From positions 372,001 through 436,000 of the forward strand of contig NZ_JAGGLR010000004.1 of NCBI RefSeq assembly GCF_017874715.1: a stretch of 64,000 nt of DNA, written 5' to 3'. Below, one piece after another: positions 24,323-33,452 of the stretch. The translations under genes were made by a program, and so were the position numbers. Below the pieces are notes generated by a model. That model saw nothing but the letters and a program-made list of their open reading frames with translations, was not told where the DNA came from and made no database searches. This DNA comes from Streptomyces iranensis. GTDB lineage: Bacteria > Actinomycetota > Actinomycetes > Streptomycetales > Streptomycetaceae. Position 1 is the stretch's first letter. Every line of letters begins with the position of its first letter.

Positions 24323-26443
24323 ATGTTTGAGGGCAACCGGTCGAAAAAACGCCAGGAACCAAACCACCCGTCCCGGGGAGGTCGGCACAAGCGGTCCCGT
24401 GATCCGCGCGCGCACTGGCTGCTCCTTCTCCTCGTCCTTCCCGCCATGTTCGGCCTGCTGATGTTCCAGGGCTGGACCAACCACGAGGTCGACGCGGCGA
24501 AGGCGCGGCGGCCCTGCACCAGTCCGGTGCCCCGGGCGCTGGCCGACGGCGGGCCGGTGGTGCAGATCAACGGGGGCCGGGTGCGGACCGTGGGGATGCC
24601 CGCCGGGACGGTGGCGCTGACCTACGACGGCGGGCCGGACCCCGTCCAGACGCCGCGTCTGCTGGACCTGTTGCGCCGGTACGACGCGCGGGCCACGTTC
24701 TTCGTCTCCGGCGCCAAGGCGGCCCAGTACCCCGGCCTCGTACGCCGGATCCGCGCCGAGGGCCATGAGATCGGGTCGAACACCTACACCGGCGCCGACA
24801 TGGGCACGGCGTCCTCCAGCCGCTCCCGGATGGAGCTGTCCCTGACCGAGTCGGCGCTGGCGGGCTCCGTGGGGGTCCAGCCGAGGCTGCTGCGGCTGCC
24901 GCTGACCACCGATGTGGACACGCTGTGCGGCGACGAGTGGCAGGCGGCGCGGCGCGTGGCGGCGGAGGGCTATGCGCTGGTGGCCGCCGACCGGTCGGGC
25001 ACGAAGCCCTCGCAGGGGATGATCCGGCAGCTCAGCCAGACGGACACCGCGTACCAGGAGACGGAGAGGCTGCTCAAGGACCCGCGGGCCAAGAAGTTCA
25101 CCACCGTGACCGGCGGGCTCGGCGTGCCCCCGGTCGACGTCCCGGTCTCCGGCCTGGAGCGCTGGGAGGGCAAGGCGCTGATCTGGGTCGCGGCCATCGG
25201 CCGGGGCTTCGTGTCCACCATGGCATGGGTGCTGGGGATCGCGGGGGCGCTGGGGGTGCTGCGGCTGCTGATGCTGGTGGTGTTCGCCCGCACCCATGTC
25301 CGGCGGCTCACCCGCTTCCGGCCCGGGAAGCAGGTCAACGAGCCGGTGACAGTGCTGATCCCCGCGTACAACGAGGAGGCGGGCATCGAGGCCACCATCC
25401 GCTCGCTGCTCGCCTCCACCCATCAGCGGCTGCAAGTCGTGGTGATCGACGACGGCTCGACGGACCGTACGGCCGATATCGCCGCGAGCGTCAGGGACCG
25501 CCGGGTGCTGGTGGTCCGGCAGCCCAACGCGGGCAAGGCGGCCGCCCTCAACACCGGTCTGGCGCACACCAAGCACGACATCGTGGTCATGGTCGACGCC
25601 GACACCGTCTTCGAACCGGACGCCATCCACCAGCTCATCCAGCCGCTCGCCCACCCGGCCATCGGCGCGGTCAGCGGCAACACCAAGGTGGGCAACCGGC
25701 GCAGTCTGCTGGGCCGGTGGCAGCACCTGGAGTACGTCTTCGGATTCAACCTCGACCGGCGGATGTTCGAGGTACTGGAGTGCATGCCGACCGTGCCCGG
25801 CGCCATCGGGGCCTTCCGGCGGGACGCGGTGATGGGCGTCGGCGGCGTCAGCGAGGACACCCTCGCCGAGGACACCGACCTCACCATGGCGCTGTGGCGG
25901 GCGGGCTGGCGGGTGGTGTACGAGGAGACCGCCGTCGCCTGGACCGAGGTGCCCACCTCGCTGCGCCAGTTGTGGCGGCAGCGGTACCGCTGGGGGTACG
26001 GCACGCTCCAGGCCATGTGGAAGCACCGCCGCGCGATGACCTCGCTGGGCTCGGTGGGGCGGTTCGGCCGCCGGGGACTCAGCTATCTCACGCTCTTCCA
26101 GGTGCTGCTGCCGCTGCTGGCACCCGTGATCGACCTCTTCGCGCTGTACGGCGCGCTCTTCCTCGACCCGGCGGAGGCGGCCGGGGTGTGGTTCGGCTAT
26201 CTCACCATCCAGGTGGTCTGCGCCGGATACGCGCTGCGGCTGGACGGGGAGCGGATGCGGGCGCTGTGGTCCCTGCCGTTCCAGCTCTTCGTCTACCGGC
26301 AGCTGATGTATCTGGTGGTCATCCAGTCCGTGGTCGCCCTCCTGCTCGGGACGCGGCTGCGGTGGCACCGCATCCAGCGCTCCGGGACGGCCGCCCAGGC
26401 GCTCGGCGAGGCACCCGGGCACCGGAGCCTGACGTCGAGGTGA
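24323..26443 (+). CDS. Fusion of degenerate NodB-type polysaccharide deacetylase and GT2 glycosyltransferase
   Basis: 706 residues. Order: cytoplasmic basic tail, membrane helix (~31-50), extracytoplasmic NodB-like domain (~95-230), second membrane region (~290-322), GT2 domain (~340-570), then C-terminal helices. The GT2 half is intact: PVTVLIPAYNEEAGIE, D425-A-D427, EDTDL (516-520) and QRYRW (553-557), as in processive synthases of beta-linked polysaccharides. The deacetylase half is not: the metal/base motif is T-Y-D-G-G instead of TFDDG, and the His-x3-His motif region reads GSNTYTGAD with both His lost. So a synthase with a pseudo-deacetylase. ATG 24323 chosen by homology. MatB of Streptomyces has this layout (memory). 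Confidence 0.87.
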   Translation: MFEGNRSKKRQEPNHPSRGGRHKRSRDPRAHWLLLLLVLPAMFGLLMFQGWTNHEVDAAKARRPCTSPVPRALADGGPVVQINGGRVRTVGMPAGTVALTYDGGPDPVQTPRLLDLLRRYDARATFFVSGAKAAQYPGLVRRIRAEGHEIGSNTYTGADMGTASSSRSRMELSLTESALAGSVGVQPRLLRLPLTTDVDTLCGDEWQAARRVAAEGYALVAADRSGTKPSQGMIRQLSQTDTAYQETERLLKDPRAKKFTTVTGGLGVPPVDVPVSGLERWEGKALIWVAAIGRGFVSTMAWVLGIAGALGVLRLLMLVVFARTHVRRLTRFRPGKQVNEPVTVLIPAYNEEAGIEATIRSLLASTHQRLQVVVIDDGSTDRTADIAASVRDRRVLVVRQPNAGKAAALNTGLAHTKHDIVVMVDADTVFEPDAIHQLIQPLAHPAIGAVSGNTKVGNRRSLLGRWQHLEYVFGFNLDRRMFEVLECMPTVPGAIGAFRRDAVMGVGGVSEDTLAEDTDLTMALWRAGWRVVYEETAVAWTEVPTSLRQLWRQRYRWGYGTLQAMWKHRRAMTSLGSVGRFGRRGLSYLTLFQVLLPLLAPVIDLFALYGALFLDPAEAAGVWFGYLTIQVVCAGYALRLDGERMRALWSLPFQLFVYRQLMYLVVIQSVVALLLGTRLRWHRIQRSGTAAQALGEAPGHRSLTSR

Positions 26444-26541
26444 CGTATGGCGACCCGGTCCGCGTTCAACGCGGCACCGAAGTTGTCATACCTCTATGAA
26501 CGGACGGCGGGCGCCGCCGGCCGCTCGGCAGACTGCCGTCC

Positions 26542-27828
26542 ATGAGCGATCGGTTGGACGGGTGGGCCGCCGGGGACCGGCCGTCGGCGCGGGCCTGGGA
26601 CATCTCCACGGCGGACACGCAGAGCATCCCCGTGCAGGGGGGCCAGGGCATGCCCGCAGCGGGCGCCCAGGGCATCCCCGCGCAGGGGCCATCCGCGCCA
26701 CCGGGCGTCCCCGCGCCCCATGGCGTGCCCACCAAACCGGCCCCCTACCGGACGGGCGACGAGACCAGCACCCTCGAGCCCGTACCCACGCCCGTGCCCA
26801 CCCCCACCGTCCGGCGCCGCGCCCCCAAGGAGCCGCTCAGCCGGCGCCGCCGGATCGTCCGGCTGGCCATCGTGGCGGTCTCCGCGCTGCTCCTCGCCTC
26901 CGGCGGCGCCTACGTCTGGGCCGACACCCAGCTCAACCGCGAGGTCGACCTCGGCAGGGCACCGGACCGCCCCCCGCCCGGCAAGGGCACCAACTACCTC
27001 ATCGTGGGCTCCGACAGCCGGGAGGGCCTCTCCGAGGACGCCAGGAAGAGCCTGCGCACCGGCTCGGCCGAGGGCCGCCGCACCGACTCGATGATGGTCC
27101 TGCACACCGGCGCAAGCGGCACCACGATGATGAGCCTGCCGCGCGACTCCTGGGTGAACATCCCCGGTTTCGTCCGCCCCGAGACCGGCAGGCGCTACAA
27201 CCCGTCCCAGAACAAGCTGAACGCGGCCTATTCGATGGGCGGCCCCGATCTGCTCGTCTCGACCATCGAGCGCAACACGGGACTGCGCATCGACCACTAC
27301 GCGGAGATCGGCTTCTCCGGGTTCGTGGACGTCGTGGACGCGGTCGGCGGGGTACGGATGTGTGTGGACCGAGACATCAAGGACCCCAAGTCCGGGCTGG
27401 ACCTGAAGAGGGGCTGCCACACCCTCGACGGCGCCAAGGCGCTCGCGTTCGTCCGCCAGCGCAAGCAGGAGGCCAAGGGCGACCTGGGCCGCACCCAGAA
27501 CCAGCAGAAGTTCCTGACCGCGCTCGCGGCCAAGGCCGCCACACCGGGCGTCCTGGCCAACCCGTTCGCGGCCTTCCCGACCGTGCGCGCGGGTCTGGAC
27601 ACGCTGATCGTGGACAAGGACATGGGCCTGCCGACCCTGATGTCCCTGTTCGAGGCGGTGAAGGGCGTCACCTCGGGCAACGGCAAGCAGCTCAACGTCC
27701 CGGTGTCCGACACCAACCTCCGGACCTCCAAGGGCAGCGCGGTGCAGTGGAACGTGACGCAGGCGCGGCGCCTCTTCGACCAGTTGCGGAACGACCAGCC
27801 GGTGACCGCGGCCCCACCGGCGCCGTAA
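26542..27828 (+). CDS. LCP (LytR-CpsA-Psr) family cell-wall polymer ligase
   Basis: 428 residues: a Pro/Gly-rich cytoplasmic region (1-95), a membrane helix (~106-127, LAIVAVSALLLASGGAYV), then an LCP domain: YLIVGSDSREGLS, GRRTDSMMVLH, SLPRDSWVNIPG, KLNAAYSMGGP, GALAFVRQRKQ-like DGAKALAFVRQRK and a closing VPVSDTNL. LCP enzymes move teichoic-acid-like or arabinogalactan-like polymers from lipid carriers to peptidoglycan outside the membrane. Follows the glycosyltransferase gene by 98 bases, so a shared role in surface polysaccharide is plausible. A TCATA-CCTC-TATGA inverted repeat sits upstream (26486-26499). Confidence 0.9.
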   Translation: MSDRLDGWAAGDRPSARAWDISTADTQSIPVQGGQGMPAAGAQGIPAQGPSAPPGVPAPHGVPTKPAPYRTGDETSTLEPVPTPVPTPTVRRRAPKEPLSRRRRIVRLAIVAVSALLLASGGAYVWADTQLNREVDLGRAPDRPPPGKGTNYLIVGSDSREGLSEDARKSLRTGSAEGRRTDSMMVLHTGASGTTMMSLPRDSWVNIPGFVRPETGRRYNPSQNKLNAAYSMGGPDLLVSTIERNTGLRIDHYAEIGFSGFVDVVDAVGGVRMCVDRDIKDPKSGLDLKRGCHTLDGAKALAFVRQRKQEAKGDLGRTQNQQKFLTALAAKAATPGVLANPFAAFPTVRAGLDTLIVDKDMGLPTLMSLFEAVKGVTSGNGKQLNVPVSDTNLRTSKGSAVQWNVTQARRLFDQLRNDQPVTAAPPAP

Positions 27829-27905
27829 GGACCGCGCACGCGTCTTCCCCAACGCGAGCGGCAACGGGTTTCATGGACGCACGCTGATCGACTGCGCTCG
27901 CAAGC

Positions 27906-27922
27906 GCGCGAGGAGGTCCGAG
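27906..27922 (+). repeat. 17-bp direct repeat, right copy (ribosome site of MalG-type permease)
   Basis: Matches 12325-12341 with a single C/T difference. Here its AGGAGG is the ribosome site for the TTG start at 27924. In a compact permease1-permease2 operon the same bases would be both the last codons of permease 1 and the ribosome site of permease 2. Confidence 0.7.
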
Positions 27923-27923
27923 G

Positions 27924-28817
27924 TTGTCCGCGCTCTCCGCCCGCACCGCCCGCCCCTGGCCCCGCTCCGTCAAGAGCCGTACCGGCCCCCGGTGGTCCCC
28001 GCGGCTGCGCCGCCGGCTGGCCGCCGACGCCGCGCTGCTGCTCATCGCCGCCGCGTTCCTGCTTCCGCTCGCCTGGCTGGTCCTGGCCTCGATCGACAAC
28101 GATGCCACCCTGCGGGTCTCGGCGCCCGGCTCGCCCACGATGGACAACTTCTCGGCGGTGTGGACGGACGAGATCACCTTCACACCGATGCTCAACAGCC
28201 TGCTCCTGTGCGGCGGCGCCACCGTCCTGACCGTCGCCTGCGCGGCCCTCGCCGCCTATCCCCTCTCCCGCTTCCGCTCCCGCGTCGTGCGCCCGTATCT
28301 GCTGACGGTGCTCTTCACCACCTGTCTGCCGATCACCGCGATCATGGTTCCGGTCTATGGACTCTTCGTCCAGGTGGACCTCATCGACACCATGTCCGGC
28401 ACGGCCCTCTTCCTCGCCGCCTCCCAACTCCCGTTCGCGATCTGGCTGATGAAGAACTTCATGGACGGCGTGCCGGTGATCCTGGAGGAGGCCGCGTGGA
28501 CCGACGGCGCGTCCTGGCTGCAGAGCCTGACCCGGGTGATCCTGCCGCTGATGGGGCCGGGCATCACGGTCGTGATGATCTACAGCTTCATCATGATGTG
28601 GGGCAACTTCTTCGTCCCCTTCATGCTGCTGCTCTCCCCCGAACAACTCCCCGCGTCCGTCTCGATCTTCACCTTCTTCGGCAACTACGGCCAGGTCGTC
28701 TACGGCCAGCTGGCCGCCTTCTCGATCCTCTACTCCACGCCCGTGCTCCTGCTCTACATCCTGATCTCCCGCCGTCTGGGCGGCGGCTTCGCCCTGGGCG
28801 GCGCCGTCAAGGGATGA
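27924..28817 (+). CDS. ABC sugar transporter permease, MalG type (likely split from operon at 10-12 kb)
   Basis: 297 residues with six membrane helices (first AALLLIAAAFLLPLAWLVLA) and the EAA loop of MalG type (LEEAAWTDGASWLQSLTRVI). TTG start at 27924 has AGGAGG 7 bases upstream; no ATG fits. MalG-type permeases need a MalF-type partner and a binding protein. None is adjacent, whereas 10033-12340 encodes both and lacks a MalG. Together with the 17-bp repeat at both junctions this indicates one operon split by 15.6 kb. Whether it is still expressed depends on a promoter within 27829-27905 or read-through from the LCP gene. Confidence 0.9.
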   Translation: MSALSARTARPWPRSVKSRTGPRWSPRLRRRLAADAALLLIAAAFLLPLAWLVLASIDNDATLRVSAPGSPTMDNFSAVWTDEITFTPMLNSLLLCGGATVLTVACAALAAYPLSRFRSRVVRPYLLTVLFTTCLPITAIMVPVYGLFVQVDLIDTMSGTALFLAASQLPFAIWLMKNFMDGVPVILEEAAWTDGASWLQSLTRVILPLMGPGITVVMIYSFIMMWGNFFVPFMLLLSPEQLPASVSIFTFFGNYGQVVYGQLAAFSILYSTPVLLLYILISRRLGGGFALGGAVKG

Positions 28818-28869
28818 CGGCGCCGCCGCGGTTCGGCCGGTGGCCGCATCGGGACGTTCCCCGGAGCGT

Positions 28870-29898
28870 TCAGGGGACGAGGATGGCCCGTCCTCCGGGG
28901 ATGCGGTTGGCGTCGAGGTCGGCGAGGGCGTCGAGGGCCGCGTCCAGGGGGTAGGTGCGGGTGCGCAGTGCGACCTTGCCCTGTGCGGTCAGGGTCATCA
29001 GCTCGTCGAGGTCGTTGTAGGAGCCGACGAGGTTGCCGATCACGTTGATCTCGCGGGAGATGATGTCGATGGTCGGCACGTCGACCCTGCCCCCGTAACC
29101 GATCACGAAGTAGGAACCGGCGTCGCGGGTCATCGCGATACCGTCGGATTCCGTTCCGTGCTCGCCCACGAAGTCCAGGACCACCTGGGCGCCCGCGCCG
29201 CGGGTGAGGTCGCGGACCGCGTCGACCTGGGAGCCGTCCGCGTGGACCGTGTGATGCGCGCCCAGTTCACCGGCCAGCCGCAGCACTTCGGGTGACCTGT
29301 CGACGACGATGGTCCGCGCCGGGGTCAGGGCCAGCAGCGCCTGGAGTCCGATATGGCCGAGGCCGCCCGCGCCGATCACGACGGCATGGGTTCCGGGGTA
29401 CAGCGACGGTACGGCCTTGCGCACCGCGTGGTAGGCGGTCAGGCCGGCGTCGGCCAGGGCGGCGACATCGGCGGGCGCGAGCTGCTCGCTGAGCCGGACC
29501 ACCGAGCGGGCGTTGGTCAGCATCAGCTCGGCCATGCCACCGTCGGTGTCGATGCCGGGGAACGACGAGTTCTCGCAGTGCACGTCGTCGCCGGACCGGC
29601 ACGGCCGGCACAGTCCGCAGGTGACCAGCGGATGCAGGATCACCTTGTCACCGGGCCGGACTCCCGAGACGGCGGAGCCGACCTCGCGTACCGTGCCCGC
29701 GTTCTCGTGGCCGATGGTGTAGGGCAGGGTCACCCCGCTCTTGTCCGCCCACTGTCCTTCGAGGATGTGCAGATCGGTGCGGCAGACACCGGCCGCGTTG
29801 ATCTCGACCAGCACCTCCAGCGGACCCCTGACCACGGGGTCGGGAACGGACTCGATCCGGGCCGGCTCACCGTATGCGTGTACGCGTACCGCTTTCAT
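28870..29898 (-). CDS. Zinc-dependent medium-chain alcohol dehydrogenase
   Basis: 342 residues. Catalytic zinc ligands Cys38 (GVCRTDLH) and HE in IGHENAG; structural zinc site in CGLCRPCRSGDDVHC (four Cys); NAD(P) fold VIGAGGLGHIGLQALL. It oxidises an alcohol or reduces an aldehyde. It is the last gene of the minus-strand operon with SDR, APC permease and Rieske oxygenase, 34 bases after the SDR stop. The substrate is unknown; an aldehyde or alcohol made by the oxygenase step is a reasonable guess. Confidence 0.9.
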   Translation of the reverse strand: MKAVRVHAYGEPARIESVPDPVVRGPLEVLVEINAAGVCRTDLHILEGQWADKSGVTLPYTIGHENAGTVREVGSAVSGVRPGDKVILHPLVTCGLCRPCRSGDDVHCENSSFPGIDTDGGMAELMLTNARSVVRLSEQLAPADVAALADAGLTAYHAVRKAVPSLYPGTHAVVIGAGGLGHIGLQALLALTPARTIVVDRSPEVLRLAGELGAHHTVHADGSQVDAVRDLTRGAGAQVVLDFVGEHGTESDGIAMTRDAGSYFVIGYGGRVDVPTIDIISREINVIGNLVGSYNDLDELMTLTAQGKVALRTRTYPLDAALDALADLDANRIPGGRAILVP

Positions 29899-29932
29899 CT
29901 TTCCGTACTCCTTCGCGCAGACATCGCCTCGT

Positions 29933-30697
29933 TCACATGCCCTTGAGCAGCGGCAGTCCGGCGGCCAGGAATCCGCCGTCGACGTACAACGCCTGCCCCG
30001 TCACCCAGGTGGCACCGCCGATGAAGAACGCGACCGCCTCGGCGATGTCCGCGGGCTGCCCGAAGCGGCCCAGCGGGGTCCGGGCGAGCTCGTGTCCGGC
30101 GATGGGACCGTCGCCGAGGTAGTCGCCGCCCATGGGGGTCTCGACGGTCCCGGGCCCGACTCCGTTGACGGTGATGCCGTACTGCGCGAACTCGACGGCC
30201 AGCGTACGGGTCAGCAGCAGCGCGGCGCCCTTCGACGCGCAGTAGGCGGTCTCCTGGGCGAAGCCCTGGGCCGCCGCCGTGGAGAGGATGTTGACGATAC
30301 GGCCGCCACCGTGGTCCCTCATGCGGCGTCCGGCTTCCTGGCAGGTGAGGAACGCGCCACGGGCGTTGACCGCGAGGACCCGGTCCCACACCTCCACGGG
30401 TGTGTCGAGGAACGGCTTGTCGGCGAAGACTCCCGCCGCGTTGACCAGCGCGTACGGAACGCCGAACTCGTTCTCCATCCGGCTGAACGCCTCGGCCACC
30501 TGTCCTGCCTCGGCGATGTCGACCTCGTACTGCCACCAGTCGGCTCCCTGCTGAGTGAGGAGTTCGGTGGTTTCCTCGGCCGGCTGCCGGTCCAGGATGG
30601 CGATCCGTGATCCGGTCCGGGCCATGCGCAGGGCGACTCCCTGTCCGATTCCCTGGCTCGCCCCGGTGACTACGGTGACGCGGTCGTCGAGAGACAT
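29933..30697 (-). CDS. Short-chain dehydrogenase/reductase
   Basis: 254 residues, classical SDR: cofactor motif TGASQGIGQG, NAAG stabilising strand, catalytic Ser in ILSTAAAQGF, and YCASK (Tyr-x3-Lys). ATG 30697 is chosen because AGGAGG lies 6 bases upstream; the nearer ATG at 30703 would touch it. Likely NAD(H)-linked by the Asp (ILDRQP) after the second strand. Sits between the APC permease and alcohol dehydrogenase genes of the Rieske operon, so it probably acts on the same pathway intermediate. Confidence 0.9.
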   Translation of the reverse strand: MSLDDRVTVVTGASQGIGQGVALRMARTGSRIAILDRQPAEETTELLTQQGADWWQYEVDIAEAGQVAEAFSRMENEFGVPYALVNAAGVFADKPFLDTPVEVWDRVLAVNARGAFLTCQEAGRRMRDHGGGRIVNILSTAAAQGFAQETAYCASKGAALLLTRTLAVEFAQYGITVNGVGPGTVETPMGGDYLGDGPIAGHELARTPLGRFGQPADIAEAVAFFIGGATWVTGQALYVDGGFLAAGLPLLKGM

Positions 30698-30711
30698 ATT
30701 CATCCTCCTGG

Positions 30712-32220
30712 TCAGTCGGTGGTGGTGACGTCGTGGCGGGGCCGGGGCTGATCCGGTCGATCCGGCTGATCCGGCGCGGCGCCGTCGGAGTCGCGTATCC
30801 GCCACTGGATGCGGGTCTTGTCCTGGACGCGCTGGCGGTACCACCAGAGCACGCAGGCGAACATCAGGATTCCTACGCCGGCGACTGTCTCGAGCGGTCC
30901 GCCGTAGCCGGTCAGCTGGGGGCTGGCGGTTCCGATGACGATCACGAAGACGTTCAGCACGAACAGTGCGCAGGCGATGGGAATCCAGACCGGTGTGAGC
31001 CGGATCGGTCTCGGAAGGCCGGGCCGATCGCGGCGCAGCAGGACGAACGCGCCGACGGCCAGTGTGGCGGCGGAGAGATAGCCGAGGTTGCTGGCCAGCA
31101 GGATCGCGATCGGCTCACCGAGGATCAGCAGGATCAGCACGTTGATGAGCATGTCGGTGGTCAGTGCGCGCCCCGGCACGCCGTACCTGTTGAGGACGCC
31201 GAGCTGGCGGATCGTTCCGCCGGAGCGGGAGATTCCGTACAGTGAGCGCCCGCCGTCGGCGGTGGCGGTCATCATCGCGATGACGAACGCCGCCATGACC
31301 GGGATCTGGCCCAGCCACGCGTAGCCGCCGAGGATGTGATGGAACGCGATGCCGATGTAGCCGACCGGATTGAGCCCGACGGTGTGTTCACCGATCGTGC
31401 CGACCACCATGTACGGCAGGACGATGTACAGCCCCAGGATGAGCAGTCCGGAGACGCGCAGCGCCTTCGCGGTGTCCTTGACGGGGTTCTTGTACTCCGG
31501 GGCGAATCCGGCGCACAGTTCGCTGCCGTAGGTGGTCCACGCGGTGATGTAGAACCACACGGTGATCTCGCGCCAGCCGAAGGGAGAACTCGATCCGGTC
31601 CAGGACAGCCGTGCCGGGTCGAAGTCGGCTCCCGAGGAGAGCAGAGGCCCCGCGATGAGCACGATCAGGCCGATGACCAGCAGTCCACCAGTGATCTTGG
31701 CTACTCCGGCGGCGACCTTGACGCCGAAGTAGTTCAGCGCCCAGGCGGAGAAGATGGCGGCGATCGCGATCAGATATTCGAAGCTGAGCTCATGCCCGGT
31801 GGGGAGCGGGAGCGCGAACGTCACATGCGGGAAGAAGGCCTGCTGCATCAGTTTGCCGAGGGCCACGCCTTCCACCGACAGGGAAAGCGACCAGCCCATC
31901 CAGTAGCCGAACGCGGCGATCGCGCCCAGGGGGGCGAAGTGCCGTTTCCAGCCTTCGTAGGCGTAGACCGAGATTCCGCCGGACCTGTCCGGGAACATGC
32001 CCGCCATCTCGGCGAACAGGTTGTTCTGCAGATAGGCCAGTACGCAGGCCGCCGCCCAGATGCAGATGGCGGTGAGGCCGCCGATCGCGCCGACGGTGTA
32101 GCCGAGGGTGAGGAAGAGCCCGATGGGCAGGTTCAGCGCGAAGATGACTCCGTCACGCCAGGTGAGCGCGTGGCGCATCGTATTCGCCGCGCTGTGCGGG
32201 CTTGATTCGGACGATGCCAT
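30712..32220 (-). CDS. APC-superfamily amino-acid/amine permease
   Basis: 502 residues with about twelve membrane helices; the first follows a short polar tail (DGVIFALNLPIGLFLTLGYTVG) and the family Gly-rich helix 1 region is present. EYKNPVKDTAKALRVS, in the loop after helix 6, is the typical APC segment. It should import an amino acid or amine by H+ or Na+ symport. ATG 32220 is used. Co-directional with the Rieske oxygenase set (35 bases after the reductase stop), so it probably brings in the substrate of that enzyme. The C-terminal tail is Asp/Pro/Arg-rich. Confidence 0.88.
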   Translation of the reverse strand: MASSESSPHSAANTMRHALTWRDGVIFALNLPIGLFLTLGYTVGAIGGLTAICIWAAACVLAYLQNNLFAEMAGMFPDRSGGISVYAYEGWKRHFAPLGAIAAFGYWMGWSLSLSVEGVALGKLMQQAFFPHVTFALPLPTGHELSFEYLIAIAAIFSAWALNYFGVKVAAGVAKITGGLLVIGLIVLIAGPLLSSGADFDPARLSWTGSSSPFGWREITVWFYITAWTTYGSELCAGFAPEYKNPVKDTAKALRVSGLLILGLYIVLPYMVVGTIGEHTVGLNPVGYIGIAFHHILGGYAWLGQIPVMAAFVIAMMTATADGGRSLYGISRSGGTIRQLGVLNRYGVPGRALTTDMLINVLILLILGEPIAILLASNLGYLSAATLAVGAFVLLRRDRPGLPRPIRLTPVWIPIACALFVLNVFVIVIGTASPQLTGYGGPLETVAGVGILMFACVLWWYRQRVQDKTRIQWRIRDSDGAAPDQPDRPDQPRPRHDVTTTD

Positions 32221-32255
32221 GGAAGTGCCTCTCGTAAGGCGGAAGAACGGTGCCG

Positions 32256-33452
32256 CTACGCGGCGTCCTGCCATGGGGGGATGTCGTGCAGGGGGGTGGC
32301 ACGCGCCACCCAGGTGCGGCATCGCAGTGCCAGTCGCGCCCGGTCGATGACGCATGCGCCGACCAGGGCCCCCTCCCTCGCGTAGAGGACGGCGAGATCG
32401 TCCGGCTCGGAGCAGACGAATCGGACCGCGTCGTGGTCGAGCGTCTCGCCGATCACATGGAGCCGCCTGCCGAACTGGTCGGACCAGACGTACGGCGCCG
32501 AGCGCACCGTGCGGCTTCCGTTGTCGGCGATGTTGGCGGCCACGACCCGGGCCTGTTCCGACGCCGAGGTCCAGTTCTCGTACCGGCGGTGCTCCAGGTC
32601 GGGCCCTTGCCAGCACGCCGCGTCGCCCACCGCCCATACCCCCTCGGCCTGGTGGGCGGCACGTCCCGAGGCGTCGCACAGGACACCCCGCCGCGTCGCC
32701 TCGATGCCGGATCCGGCGAGCCATTCGACATTGGGCACGGCGCCGACTCCCACGACGACGAGGTCACAGGGCTCGATGTCGCCCCCGTCGAGTACCACCC
32801 CCTCGACCCGCTCGGCGCCGGCGAAGCCCACCACCTGGCGTCCACAGCGGACCGTCACCCCGCTGTCGCGGGCGATGGTCGCGAGAACCTCGCCCGCCTC
32901 CGGGACCAGACCGCGGGACAGGACCGTCCGCGCCGCTTCCACCACGACCACGTCCAGGCCGATCGAGCGTGCGGCGGAGGCCACTTCGAGCCCGATGAAG
33001 CCGCCGCCGATGACGGCCAGACGCGTGGACTTCCGCATCGCCGCCCGCAGTGCCATCGCCTCGTCGAGCGTGCGCAGGCACACGACACCGTCCGGCGGGT
33101 CCGCGAACGGCTGCAGCGGGCGGGCCCCGGTGGCGATGACCAGGTCGTCGAAGCCGATCGAGGCTCCGGAGTCGAGGGTGACGGCACGGCGGGGCAGATC
33201 GACGCCCGTCGCGGTGGCGCCCGGCCGCCAGGTGATGTCCAGGTCGTCGAGGTCGCCGGGGCCGGCGGGACGGAACTCGGTCCGGGTCTCGTCCGTGAGC
33301 ACCTGCTTCGACAGCGGCGGCCGGTCGTAGGGCCGGTGGCCTTCGGCGCCGGCCAGCGTCACCTCCCCGGTGAAACCGTTGCTCCGCAGTGTCCGGGCCA
33401 CGGTCGCCCCGGCCAGTGACGCGCCCACGACGACGACGCGCCGGGACGTCAT
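32256..33452 (-). CDS. Ferredoxin--NAD(P)+ reductase (FAD, pyridine nucleotide-disulfide type)
   Basis: 398 residues: FAD motif VVVGASLAGATVA, second dinucleotide motif AVIGGGFIGLEVA, GVWAVGDAACW, and the reductase C-terminal domain, as in rubredoxin and BphA4-type ferredoxin reductases. It should pass electrons from NAD(P)H to the adjacent ferredoxin. Its ATG overlaps the ferredoxin stop (ATGA, 33449-33452), so the two are coupled. Part of the three-component oxygenase. Confidence 0.92.
   Translation of the reverse strand: MTSRRVVVVGASLAGATVARTLRSNGFTGEVTLAGAEGHRPYDRPPLSKQVLTDETRTEFRPAGPGDLDDLDITWRPGATATGVDLPRRAVTLDSGASIGFDDLVIATGARPLQPFADPPDGVVCLRTLDEAMALRAAMRKSTRLAVIGGGFIGLEVASAARSIGLDVVVVEAARTVLSRGLVPEAGEVLATIARDSGVTVRCGRQVVGFAGAERVEGVVLDGGDIEPCDLVVVGVGAVPNVEWLAGSGIEATRRGVLCDASGRAAHQAEGVWAVGDAACWQGPDLEHRRYENWTSASEQARVVAANIADNGSRTVRSAPYVWSDQFGRRLHVIGETLDHDAVRFVCSEPDDLAVLYAREGALVGACVIDRARLALRCRTWVARATPLHDIPPWQDAA

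Noticed and set aside
24323..24800. Calling the protein an active polysaccharide deacetylase
   Set aside because: Key metal ligands are replaced (TYDGG; no His pair), so activity is not assumed.
23153..26422. Long minus-strand open frame (over 1,000 codons) opposite the monooxygenase, isomerase-like and glycosyltransferase genes
   Set aside because: Amino-acid composition (His, Gly, Arg, Pro-rich with no motifs) is typical of the antisense frame of high-GC genes, whereas the plus-strand frames carry clear families.
12341..27905. Integrative or conjugative element
   Set aside because: The junction repeat is suggestive, but I found no integrase, excisionase, replication or transfer gene inside, so only an interposed block is claimed.
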